From: Microcaldota archaeon
Lineage (GTDB): Archaea; Micrarchaeota; Micrarchaeia; Micrarchaeales; Micrarchaeaceae
Length of the DNA: 43,489 bases
Direction: 5' to 3'
Assembly (NCBI GenBank): GCA_021827665.1
Contig: JAKAUR010000017.1
Location: 1 to 43,489 of the forward strand
The position numbers and the translations under genes were made by a program. Positions 8,378 to 16,060 of the stretch are shown here, piece after piece (the stretch's first letter is position 1; each line of letters opens with the position of its first letter). Under the pieces are notes generated by a model, which saw only the letters and a program-made list of their open reading frames with translations, did not search any database and was not told where the DNA came from.

Positions 8378-8929
8378 ATGGCAAAGAAAGAAACAGGAGC
8401 GAAGAAGGAAGACAACCCAATGAGGCGCATAAGGATAAACAAGCTAGTGATAAACATAGGCACGGGGAACGACGAAAAGCAGCAAGCAAATGCCAAGAAG
8501 CTGCTGCAGCAGATATCTGGCTTCAAGCCCGCCGATTCAATATCCACGAAGAGGATACCGTCATTCAAGATATCAAAGGGCGCCAAAATAGGCTCATTCG
8601 TGACTGTCAGGAACGAGCCTGCAAGGAAGCTCGCAAAGAAGCTGTTCGAGGCCGTAGGCAACAAGGTCGCGGAGCGCAGCATCCAGGACAACACAGTGAA
8701 CTTCGGCATAAAGGAGTACATAGACATAAACGGGATAAAATACGACCCCGTCATAGGCATGCTCGGCATGAACGTCAACGTATCGTTCAAGAGGCCCGGC
8801 CTCAGGACAGAGCTAAAGAAGCGAGCGAACGGGGTCATAAAGAGGGCACACAGGCGCATACCTAAAGAGGAGCTCAAATCATACTTGAAAAAGGAATTCG
8901 ACGTAACCGTAGAGGGTGCTGCTCAATGA
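8378..8929 (+). CDS. rpl5: Large ribosomal subunit protein uL5
   Basis: The 183-residue 5S rRNA-binding protein starts at ATG 8378 with a polar tail and the conserved NPMRRIRINKLVINIGTG. It also has ISTKRIPSFKISKGAKIGSF and the FGIKEYIDINGIKYDP loop. An open frame extends upstream through eS4 but has no family similarity there. The stop overlaps the uS14 start by four bases. Confidence 0.95.
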   Translation: MAKKETGAKKEDNPMRRIRINKLVINIGTGNDEKQQANAKKLLQQISGFKPADSISTKRIPSFKISKGAKIGSFVTVRNEPARKLAKKLFEAVGNKVAERSIQDNTVNFGIKEYIDINGIKYDPVIGMLGMNVNVSFKRPGLRTELKKRANGVIKRAHRRIPKEELKSYLKKEFDVTVEGAAQ

Positions 8930-9084
8930 AAGTTAGACCGGAAGAAAAATACAAGGGAAAAGGCACAAGGAAATGCAGGATATGTGGCGCTAGCCGCGCC
9001 CTGATACGCGAGCACGGGCTCTACGTATGCAAGAGATGCTTCAGGGAGGTTGCAAAAGACCTAAACTTCAAAAAATATGGCTGA
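8926..9084 (+). CDS. rps14: Small ribosomal subunit protein uS14, zinc type
   Basis: This 52-residue protein of the 30S head is short but unmistakable. It has two CxxC zinc pairs (C18/C21 and C36/C39) around CRICGASRALIREHGLYVCK, and the C-terminal FREVAKDLNFKKYG. It overlaps the end of uL5 by four bases and the start of uS8 by eight bases, which indicates translational coupling. Confidence 0.95.
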   Translation: MKVRPEEKYKGKGTRKCRICGASRALIREHGLYVCKRCFREVAKDLNFKKYG

Positions 9085-9472
9085 TTTGATGGTTGACAGA
9101 CTCGCTGACACTATAAACAAGATAAAGACGAACGAAAACATAGGCAGGCGCGAGTGCGTAGTGTACTCGACGAAACAGATAAAGGCCTTCATAGACCTCC
9201 TAAAGGAGGAGGGCTACCTCGGCGATTACGAGGAGTTCAGCGACAGGTACTCAAAGAAGATGAGGATCAAGCTACTGAACAAGGTCAACGGCATAGGCAT
9301 AGTAAAGCCCCACTACTCGATGTCCAGCGGCGACATAAGGAAGTACGAAGAGAGATACATACCGAGCAAGGACTTCGGCATACTGGTGCTCTCCACGTCT
9401 AAGGGCCTCATGACGCACAGGAAGGCGAGGGAGCAGAACATCGGAGGCAGATTGCTGGCATACATATACTGA
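9077..9472 (+). CDS. rps8: Small ribosomal subunit protein uS8
   Basis: The 131-residue 16S rRNA-binding protein has DRLADTINKIKTNENIGRR near the N-terminus, a central FIDLLKEEGYLGDYE and the C-terminal signature LVLSTSKGLMTHRKAREQNI. It begins within uS14. A 30-nt gap, long for this run, separates it from uL6. Confidence 0.95.
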   Translation: MADLMVDRLADTINKIKTNENIGRRECVVYSTKQIKAFIDLLKEEGYLGDYEEFSDRYSKKMRIKLLNKVNGIGIVKPHYSMSSGDIRKYEERYIPSKDFGILVLSTSKGLMTHRKAREQNIGGRLLAYIY

Positions 9473-9502
9473 AAATTATGTTTAAAGATTCATGGTAATT
9501 GA

Positions 9503-10027
9503 ATGGCTGAAATAACACTGGCACAGGGCGTTAGCGCAACACTCTCAGCTGGCAAGGTGACCATAAAAGGTCCGCTGGGAAGCAACGAGAGGCAGTTCAA
9601 CGACGCGCTTCTGAAGGTAGAAATAAGCGGCTCGAAGATAAAGGTGGAGCCGTCTCCGGCCAACAAGAAGCTCGCCAAGAAGGCAATGGTGGCAGAGCAG
9701 TCGCTGGCCAAGGAGCTGTCGAACGACGCCGAAGGCGTTGTAAAATACTTTGAGGTCAACATGGAAGCGGTGTATGCACACTTTCCGCTTACCATGGAAG
9801 TGAAGCCCAAGGAGATAACAATAAAGAACATGCTTGGCGAACGCGCAGCGCGCACTGCAGACATAGTCGGCGCGACAAAGGCCGAAGCCAAGGAAAAGAA
9901 GCTCCGCATATACGGAATAAAGCTTGAAGACGTGACGCAGACTGCAGCCAACGTGAGGAAGGCATGCAGGGTAAGGCACAAGGACGAGAGGGTATTCCAG
10001 GACGGAGTATACTATGCTATCGAGTGA
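9503..10027 (+). CDS. rpl6: Large ribosomal subunit protein uL6
   Basis: The 174-residue protein has two similar alpha/beta domains and contacts the sarcin-ricin loop region. Recognisable parts are VSATLSAGKVTIKGPLGSNE and, in the second domain, YAHFPLTMEV followed by IKNMLGERAARTADIVG. A TATA-like TTTAAAG at 9481-9487 in the short gap before it could be an internal promoter, though at 19 nt the spacing is tight. The gene is followed after 5 nt by eL32. Confidence 0.95.
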   Translation: MAEITLAQGVSATLSAGKVTIKGPLGSNERQFNDALLKVEISGSKIKVEPSPANKKLAKKAMVAEQSLAKELSNDAEGVVKYFEVNMEAVYAHFPLTMEVKPKEITIKNMLGERAARTADIVGATKAEAKEKKLRIYGIKLEDVTQTAANVRKACRVRHKDERVFQDGVYYAIE

Positions 10028-10032
10028 AGATC

Positions 10033-10428
10033 ATGGCGATAAAAAAAGAGAAAAAGGTAAAGGTAAAGAAGAAGGGCCATCCCAAGTTCAACGTGCCGAA
10101 CGTCGGCGCAAAGAACAGGAAGAGGGTCCCGGACAGGTGGCACAAGCAGCGCGGCCAGGACAACAAGAAAAGGATAAAGAGGGACTTCATGGGGGCCACC
10201 CCTACGATAGGCTACAAGAATCCCGCGAGCGTCTCCGGAGTGCGTTCCGATGGCAAAAGGCTTATGCTCGTCCACAACGTAAACGAGCTCAACGACGCGC
10301 TTAAGAATCCGGAAATAGCCTCCTACAACATAGTCATATCACACGACGTAGGGAGGAGGAAGCGTCTCGAGATGGCGAAGATCGCATCATCGAGCGGCGT
10401 CAGGATAGTAAACGGTGTTCATCAATGA
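10033..10428 (+). CDS. rpl32e: Large ribosomal subunit protein eL32
   Basis: The 131-residue archaeal/eukaryotic 50S protein starts at ATG 10033 with a Lys-rich tail. The conserved core is HPKFNVPNVGAKNRKRVPD, then RWHKQRGQDNKKRIK and KNPASVSGVRSDGKR. An in-frame upstream extension reads back into uL6 and was discarded. The stop overlaps the eL19 start by four bases. Confidence 0.95.
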   Translation: MAIKKEKKVKVKKKGHPKFNVPNVGAKNRKRVPDRWHKQRGQDNKKRIKRDFMGATPTIGYKNPASVSGVRSDGKRLMLVHNVNELNDALKNPEIASYNIVISHDVGRRKRLEMAKIASSSGVRIVNGVHQ

Positions 10429-10898
10429 GCGTAAAACTTACAAAGAGGGTTGCCGCTGACATAATGAAGCGCGGAGAAACCAGCATAAGGATAAAGCCGT
10501 CTGCGATAGACGATGCCAAGAAGGCCATAACCAGAGACGACGTAAAGGAGCTCATAAAGAGCGGAAGCATATACGCCATGGCCGAGAAGCACAACGTCAG
10601 CAGGTACGGAAAATCGCTAAAGAAGAAAAGGGCAGAGGGAAGGAAGCGCGGCCCTGGAAAGAAGAAGGGAACAAGGAAAACCCGCTCTACTGCAAACCAC
10701 ATGAAGAGAATGAGGTCCCAAAGAAGGATACTCGCGGCTCTCAAATCAGACAAGACTATAAACAACGAGCAGTACAAGGAATTTTACGCCCTGGTTAAGG
10801 GAGGCACGTTCCAGACAAAGCTCACGCTACTGAACCACATAAGGAGCAGGGGCGTAGAGATAAACGACGAAAGGCTTGAGAAGCTCAAGCACATATGA
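10425..10898 (+). CDS. rpl19e: Large ribosomal subunit protein eL19
   Basis: The 157-residue, very basic, long-helix protein of the 50S subunit forms an intersubunit bridge in family members. It has KLTKRVAADIMKRGETSIR at the N-terminus and the basic GKSLKKKRAEGRKRGPGKKK. The C-terminal helix is KGGTFQTKLTLLNHIRSRG. Length is typical. Confidence 0.95.
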   Translation: MSVKLTKRVAADIMKRGETSIRIKPSAIDDAKKAITRDDVKELIKSGSIYAMAEKHNVSRYGKSLKKKRAEGRKRGPGKKKGTRKTRSTANHMKRMRSQRRILAALKSDKTINNEQYKEFYALVKGGTFQTKLTLLNHIRSRGVEINDERLEKLKHI

Positions 10899-10907
10899 GG
10901 CATTTTT

Positions 10908-11465
10908 ATGGAAATCAAAAAGAGGAGGCGCGCGAAGTCGCTAACGAATTACAGGAAAAGGATTGCGATTCTCAAGGGCAGGCTGCCGCGCGTAGTCATA
11001 CGCAGGAGCAACAGGTCTATAACGGCACAGATAATATCCTACGAGCCAAGCGGCGACAAGGTAGAGGCCAGCGCGGTCTCTTCTGAACTAAAGGCCATGG
11101 GCTGGGTGCCAAAGTCCAACATACCTACCGCATACCTTACTGGGATGCTGCTTGCAAAGAAGGCACACGAGAAGGGCATAAAGGGCGCGATGGTTCTGGA
11201 CATAGGCCTGAACAAGCCGATAAAGGGGAACGTCATATTCTCTGCGGCCAAGGGCTGCAAGGACAATGGTCTTGATCTCATATCGGAAATAGAAGCCGAC
11301 GAGTCAAGGCTTTCCGGGAAGCACATAGCGGACTACGCGAAGACCGGTTCCAGCAAGGGCGCTTCCGAGTTCGCGCAGTATGAGAAGGCCAAGCTCAACG
11401 TAAAGGAGCTGGACAAGGTTTTCGCCGACGTGAAAGGCAAGATTGCGATTGCGATAAACAAGTGA
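10908..11465 (+). CDS. rpl18: Large ribosomal subunit protein uL18
   Basis: The 185-residue 5S rRNA-binding protein has the archaeal N-terminus with RRRAKSLTNYRKRIAILKGR and RVVIRRSNRSITAQII, a Rossmann-like core (AYLTGMLLAKKAHEKGIKGA) and a long C-terminal extension. ATG 10908 follows a GAGGC sequence. Gene order eL19-uL18-uS5 is the usual archaeal one. Confidence 0.95.
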   Translation: MEIKKRRRAKSLTNYRKRIAILKGRLPRVVIRRSNRSITAQIISYEPSGDKVEASAVSSELKAMGWVPKSNIPTAYLTGMLLAKKAHEKGIKGAMVLDIGLNKPIKGNVIFSAAKGCKDNGLDLISEIEADESRLSGKHIADYAKTGSSKGASEFAQYEKAKLNVKELDKVFADVKGKIAIAINK

Positions 11466-11469
11466 TTTT

Positions 11470-12138
11470 TTGAGAGGAAGAGGACGTTTTAACAATCAGG
11501 AAAGGCGCAGGGAATTCGATGTAGCTGCGTGGGAGCCGGTGACGGTTCTCGGAAAGATGGTGAAGGCCGGATCGATAACGAGCCTTGAGCAGATATTCAG
11601 CATGGGCAAGAGCATCGAGGAGAACGGCATAGTGGACGCGCTTCTTCCAAACATAAACAGCGAGGTCGTGGAGATAAGAAGCGTGCAGAGGATGACGAGC
11701 AACAACAGGAAGCAGAAGTTCAGGGTCACGGCAATAGTCGGCGACGGAAACGGCCACGTCGGCGTCGGTGCAGCGAAGGACGTCGAAGTCAAGGCTGCCA
11801 TCGATTCTGCAATAAATGCGGCAAAAAGGAACATAATGCCAGTAGTGATGGGATGCGGCTCATGGCAGTGCACCTGCGGACAGCCACATAGCCTTCCGTT
11901 CATAACAAGGGGCAAGTGCGGCAGCGTAGAGGTTCTGCTCAAGCCGGCTCCGAAGGGCCTCGGCATAGTGGCGAGCAAGCACGTCAAGCGCATGCTCGAG
12001 CTTGCTGGCGTCAAGGACATTTGGAGCTTCTCCAAGGGAAGAACGAGGACAACCTACAACGTTCTCATGGCAGTGATGGATGCGTTCCAGCACACGATAA
12101 GCATGAAGAACCTCGAGGACTTCAACAAGTCGAAGTAA
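11470..12138 (+). CDS. rps5: Small ribosomal subunit protein uS5
   Basis: The 222-residue protein of the 30S decoding region has a double-stranded RNA-binding-like N-domain (KFRVTAIVGDGNGHVGVG). The archaeal cysteine insertion GCGSWQCTCGQPHSLPF follows, then the C-domain LLKPAPKGLGIVASKHVKRM. The start is TTG at 11470, four bases after the uL18 stop, with GTGAT just before it. It is the last ribosomal gene of the run. In most archaea uL30, uL15 and SecY would follow, but here an intergenic promoter and a ferredoxin come next. Confidence 0.95.
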   Translation: MRGRGRFNNQERRREFDVAAWEPVTVLGKMVKAGSITSLEQIFSMGKSIEENGIVDALLPNINSEVVEIRSVQRMTSNNRKQKFRVTAIVGDGNGHVGVGAAKDVEVKAAIDSAINAAKRNIMPVVMGCGSWQCTCGQPHSLPFITRGKCGSVEVLLKPAPKGLGIVASKHVKRMLELAGVKDIWSFSKGRTRTTYNVLMAVMDAFQHTISMKNLEDFNKSK

Positions 12139-12173
12139 AACTTTTACATCGGGTTAACGAATCTCAACAGCCC

Positions 12174-12183
12174 GTTTTAAATG
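12174..12183 (+). promoter_or_regulatory. TATA box for the ferredoxin gene
   Basis: GTTTTAAATG centred about 42 nt before the ATG at 12221, which predicts a leader of about 15 nt. A GTGAT ribosome-binding-like sequence fits in that leader. The box marks the ferredoxin as a unit separate from the ribosomal run. Confidence 0.45.
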
Positions 12184-12220
12184 TTTTTGTCGAAATATGT
12201 GTATTGACCAAGTGATATAA

Positions 12221-12580
12221 ATGAAAGTGTATGTAGACAAGCCATTGTGTACTGGATGCCAGCACTGCAAGGACGTATGCCCTGTTGCGGTATTCGAGCT
12301 TAGGGACAGGAAGAACATCGACGAAGTCAACAAGGACACGGCGCCGGAGAACGCGCAGTGGAAGGGCACAGCAGACCAGGCGATTCTTGACAAGTGGTCC
12401 AAGGTCGAGGACGGCCATCATCACTTCGCGGACACTAACGACGGCACAAGCGGCGGAATATCCGTTGCGGTCAACGGAGACGCATGCATACTGTGCCAGG
12501 CGTGCCTGATACAGTGCGAAGGGGAGTGCATACACATAATAGACGATTCCGGAACGGAATACAAGTCAATATATGCGTAA
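12221..12580 (+). CDS. Two-cluster [4Fe-4S] ferredoxin with a long central insert
   Basis: The 119-residue electron carrier has two cluster-binding motifs: C10-x2-C13-x2-C16-x3-C20-P near the N-terminus, and C89-x2-C92-x2-C95-x3-C99 near the C-terminus with an additional C103. The insert of about 65 residues between the motifs is longer than in bacterial-type ferredoxins and contains a histidine triplet (H66-H68) beside acidic residues. In zinc-containing archaeal ferredoxins, histidines help bind zinc, but those lie in an N-terminal extension, so a metal site here is only a possibility. The second motif lacks the usual proline after its fourth cysteine. The redox partner is not evident from context. 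Confidence 0.85.
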   Translation: MKVYVDKPLCTGCQHCKDVCPVAVFELRDRKNIDEVNKDTAPENAQWKGTADQAILDKWSKVEDGHHHFADTNDGTSGGISVAVNGDACILCQACLIQCEGECIHIIDDSGTEYKSIYA

Positions 12581-12608
12581 ATCCCTGATTTCTTTTATTT
12601 TCAGCCGT

Positions 12609-12623
12609 GCCGGATTTTCCGGC
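12609..12623 (+). terminator. Hairpin followed by T-rich DNA after the ferredoxin gene
   Basis: A perfect 6-bp inverted repeat (GCCGGA / TCCGGC with a 3-nt loop) is followed by a pyrimidine- and T-rich stretch. It lies between the ferredoxin stop and the next gene. It may terminate the ferredoxin transcript, although many archaeal terminators are simple T-runs. Confidence 0.4.
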
Positions 12624-12675
12624 CGTTATTTCTTCTTATTTATCCTTATGCTAGGTGTTTCATCTGATAAGCTAC

Positions 12676-15306
12676 ATGAGTAAGGGCTTCAGCGACAAGG
12701 AGTCACTCGGCGTGCTCAACAAGGACGTCAGGGAATGGTTCGCGGGCAACTTCAAGGAGCTCACGATGCCGCAGAGCTTCACGTTCAAGCTTGTCAGCGA
12801 GCACAAAAACATACTCGTAGCCGCGCCAACCGGTTCCGGAAAAACCATGTCCGGATTCGTCGCGATACTGAGCGACCTGTTCAACAAGGCCTCGAGAGAC
12901 GAGCTCAAAGAGGGGGTATACTGCATCTACGTTTCCCCGCTCAGGGCGCTAAACAACGACATATACAAGAACCTGAGCAAGCCCCTGGAGGAAATATACA
13001 AGCTGTCGGAGAAGAACGTCAAGTCGTCAAAGGTGACGATAGCCGTGAGGACCGGCGACACGCCACAAAACGAAAGGAAAAAGCAGCTCACGCACCCTCC
13101 GCACATACTAGTCACCACGCCGGAAAGCCTTGCCATACTGATAACCTCGGAGAAATTTGCCGAAAACCTGAAGATGGTGGAATACGTAGTCATAGACGAG
13201 ATACACGAGCTTGCCAACAACAAGCGCGGCGTGCATTTGTCCCTGTCGCTGGAAAGGCTTCGCAGCATGATAGGCCACGACTTCACGCGCATAGGGTTGG
13301 GAGCCACGCTGTACCCTCTCGACGAGGCTGCAAAATACCTGGTGGGGTGCAACGAGGACGGCACATCGCGCGATTGCGTTATAATAGACGCATCATGGGG
13401 GAAGAAGCTCCAGGTACAGGCGATAAGCCCTGTAAAGGACATGATATACACCCCGGACGAAAAGATAGAGCAAAACACCTATTCGATAATAAATGAGATA
13501 ATAAAGAAGAACAAGTCAACCCTGATATTCACGAACACAAGGAGCGGCACCGAGCGCGTTGTATTCAATCTAAAGAAGAAATTCGGCTACAACGAGGACA
13601 TAGCCGCGCATCACGGCTCCCTTTCAAGGGAATCAAGGCTTGAGGTGGAAGAGCTGCTTAAATCTGGATCGCTAAAATGCGCCGTATCATCTACAAGCCT
13701 AGAGCTGGGCATAGACATAGGCAGCATAGACGACGTTATACAGCTAGGCTCTCCGAAGAGCGTAACTCGTGCGGTCCAAAGGATTGGCAGAGCAGGGCAC
13801 AAGTACAAATCCATCGCAAAGGGCGAAATAATAGTTCTCAACAGGGACGACCTTGTAGAATGCAGCATAATGCTCGACGCTGCGCTCAAGCGCCATCTGG
13901 ACTCTTTCAGGGTTCCAATGAACGCGCTTGACATACTCTCACAGCACATAGTTGGAATGTCCATAACAAAGAAGTGGGACGTCAAGGAGGCATATTCGGT
14001 AATAAAGTCATCATATCCATATTCGAAGCTGCCCTACGAAGATTTCATGTCCACCATAAGATACCTTTCCGGCGAGTACGTCGGCCTGGAAAGCAGAAGG
14101 GTTTACGGCAAAATATGGTACGACGAAAAGGAAAACACGTTCGGCAAGCGCGGCAAAATGATACGCCCAATATACATGCTCAACCTCGGTGCCATACCTG
14201 ACGAAGTATCGGTCAACGTATTCGACACCAAGACAAAAAAATGGATAGGCAACATAGAAGAGGAATTTCTGACAAGGCTGAAGCAGGGCGACATATTCGC
14301 GCTTGGCGGAAGGCTTTACAAGTTTGAGTACGCAAAGGGAATGAGGTGCTACGTGTCTGCTGCGGTTTCCGCAGCCCCAACGATACCGCCATGGTTCTCG
14401 GAGCAGCTCCCCCTGAGCTACGAGCTTGCGCTTGAGATAGGGGAATTCAGGCGCAACTTTTCCGAGTCCATATCAAGGCATTTCAAGAAGTCGTCGCTCA
14501 AGCTGGCGTCGAAGATGCCGAAGGAGGCTTCCGAAATGCTCGGCTCGCTTCCTATAGACTCTAACGCGTCAAAGGCCATATACGGGTATTTTGTTGAGCA
14601 GCTGCTCTTCGCTGGGGTTGTACCTAACGACAGGCTCATGCTGATAGAGATAACAAAGGACCCTAAGAGCGGCCAGAATCTTGCGATATTTCATTCGCTT
14701 TACGGCAGGCGCATAAACGACACTCTTTCTAGGATAATAGCCATACACATAGGCCGTAGGCTTGGGACTGACGTGGGCATAATGATAAACGACAACGGCT
14801 TCCTGATAAACACCGAAGGGATGTTAAAGCCGTCCGACATAGAGGAAGCCATAACATCCATGGCGGGCAGGGACCCTGAACCGCTGCTGAAGTCCAACAT
14901 AAGGAAGACGGAGATAATGAAACGCAGGTTCAGGCACGTGGCAGCCAGGAGCTTCATGATACTGCGCAACTACAAGGGATACAAGCTGCCAGTCGGCAAG
15001 CAGCAGATAAACGCTACGCTACTGATCAAGGCTGTGGAGAGCATAGACAAGGATTTCCCTGTCCTGAAGGAGACATACAGGGAAATATTCGAGGAGGTAA
15101 TGGACCTTCCAAGGACAAAATCGTTGCTTAAAAGCATAAAGTCTGGTGACACGAAATACAAGATCATAAAAACACAGATTCCAAGCCCGTTCGCACACTC
15201 CATGATAACATTCGGCCATGCAGACGTAGTGCTCATGAAGGAAAGGCATGAATACCTCAAATACCTTCACAAAATGGTAATAAAGAGGATAAACGCATCC
15301 AAATGA
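12676..15306 (+). CDS. lhr: Lhr-type ATP-dependent helicase
   Basis: The 876-residue superfamily 2 helicase acts on DNA or RNA:DNA in repair. Walker A is AAPTGSGKT (about 49-57). Walker B is VVIDEIHE with DEIH at 174-177. Motif VI is QRIGRAGHK (368-376), the form typical of Lhr. The region after about residue 400 matches the Lhr winged-helix and DUF4145-like core (for example GKRGKMIRPIYMLNLGAIPD). Motif III reads LGATL rather than the usual SAT (residues 208-212), a visible departure. ATG 12676 is chosen because a TATA box (12636-12643) lies 36 nt upstream; a GTG at 12655 would sit too close to it. A phosphoesterase gene follows after 4 nt, a common archaeal pairing. Confidence 0.92.
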   Translation: MSKGFSDKESLGVLNKDVREWFAGNFKELTMPQSFTFKLVSEHKNILVAAPTGSGKTMSGFVAILSDLFNKASRDELKEGVYCIYVSPLRALNNDIYKNLSKPLEEIYKLSEKNVKSSKVTIAVRTGDTPQNERKKQLTHPPHILVTTPESLAILITSEKFAENLKMVEYVVIDEIHELANNKRGVHLSLSLERLRSMIGHDFTRIGLGATLYPLDEAAKYLVGCNEDGTSRDCVIIDASWGKKLQVQAISPVKDMIYTPDEKIEQNTYSIINEIIKKNKSTLIFTNTRSGTERVVFNLKKKFGYNEDIAAHHGSLSRESRLEVEELLKSGSLKCAVSSTSLELGIDIGSIDDVIQLGSPKSVTRAVQRIGRAGHKYKSIAKGEIIVLNRDDLVECSIMLDAALKRHLDSFRVPMNALDILSQHIVGMSITKKWDVKEAYSVIKSSYPYSKLPYEDFMSTIRYLSGEYVGLESRRVYGKIWYDEKENTFGKRGKMIRPIYMLNLGAIPDEVSVNVFDTKTKKWIGNIEEEFLTRLKQGDIFALGGRLYKFEYAKGMRCYVSAAVSAAPTIPPWFSEQLPLSYELALEIGEFRRNFSESISRHFKKSSLKLASKMPKEASEMLGSLPIDSNASKAIYGYFVEQLLFAGVVPNDRLMLIEITKDPKSGQNLAIFHSLYGRRINDTLSRIIAIHIGRRLGTDVGIMINDNGFLINTEGMLKPSDIEEAITSMAGRDPEPLLKSNIRKTEIMKRRFRHVAARSFMILRNYKGYKLPVGKQQINATLLIKAVESIDKDFPVLKETYREIFEEVMDLPRTKSLLKSIKSGDTKYKIIKTQIPSPFAHSMITFGHADVVLMKERHEYLKYLHKMVIKRINASK

Positions 15307-15310
15307 TATA

Positions 15311-16060
15311 ATGATGCTTGGCGAAGACATAGAGCTTTTAGACGGCATGCCATTGCTATTCATAAAAAGCCTGAACTCTATAGTAGTCGCAGACATGCAC
15401 CTCGGGTACGAAGGCGTTATGGCGAAGCGCGGAGTCCTGATACCAAAGGTAAATTTCAGGAAAATGTCAGAGACCATAAGTGCGGCGGTCGAGAAGACTC
15501 ACGCCAAGAAACTCATAGTCGACGGGGACATAAAGAACGAATTCTCCAAGGTCGACGAGGAGGAATTCAACGAGCTCTACGATTTCATAATGTTCTGCAG
15601 GAACGCCGGAATAGAGCCAGTACTCATAAAGGGGAACCACGACAATTTCGTCGAAAGGTACAGGGAACCCTTCAAGCTTTCAGTTTATAGGCAGCAGGCA
15701 GTGATAGGCAAATACCTATTTTTCCACGGAGAGGAGCTTCCCGAGCTTGGCAAAGAAACAAAGGGAATAAAGGCCATGATAATGGGCCACGAGCACCCGG
15801 CCATAGGCATAATCGACGCGATAGGAAAGCACGAAAGGCTGAAGTGCTTCCTCTACGGCAAATACAAGAACATACCCCTTATCGTCGTACCGGCTCTCAA
15901 CTTTTTCGCAGGCGGCACAGAAATAAACATGGTGCCAAGGTCTGAGCTGCTCGCGCCGATATTTTCAAAGGTAAACCTGGACAGCATGCATGCCATAGCC
16001 GTGGGATACGGATCAACCATAGACTTCGGCACGATAAAGGACCTTCGCAAGCTCGCATGA
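15311..16060 (+). CDS. Lhr-associated calcineurin-like metallophosphoesterase
   Basis: The 249-residue protein of the Mre11/SbcD-like metallophosphoesterase class has the complete set of two-metal motifs: VVADMHLGYEG (D28, H30), VDGDIKNEF, LIKGNHDNF and IMGHEHPAIG. Proteins of this type (the PF1019/MJ0037 kind) are often encoded beside Lhr in archaea and probably act as nucleases or phosphodiesterases with it. ATG 15311 or the next codon, ATG 15314, can be the start. It follows lhr by 4 nt and is surely in its transcript. Its stop codon directly abuts the end of the convergent site-2 protease gene. Confidence 0.88.
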   Translation: MMLGEDIELLDGMPLLFIKSLNSIVVADMHLGYEGVMAKRGVLIPKVNFRKMSETISAAVEKTHAKKLIVDGDIKNEFSKVDEEEFNELYDFIMFCRNAGIEPVLIKGNHDNFVERYREPFKLSVYRQQAVIGKYLFFHGEELPELGKETKGIKAMIMGHEHPAIGIIDAIGKHERLKCFLYGKYKNIPLIVVPALNFFAGGTEINMVPRSELLAPIFSKVNLDSMHAIAVGYGSTIDFGTIKDLRKLA

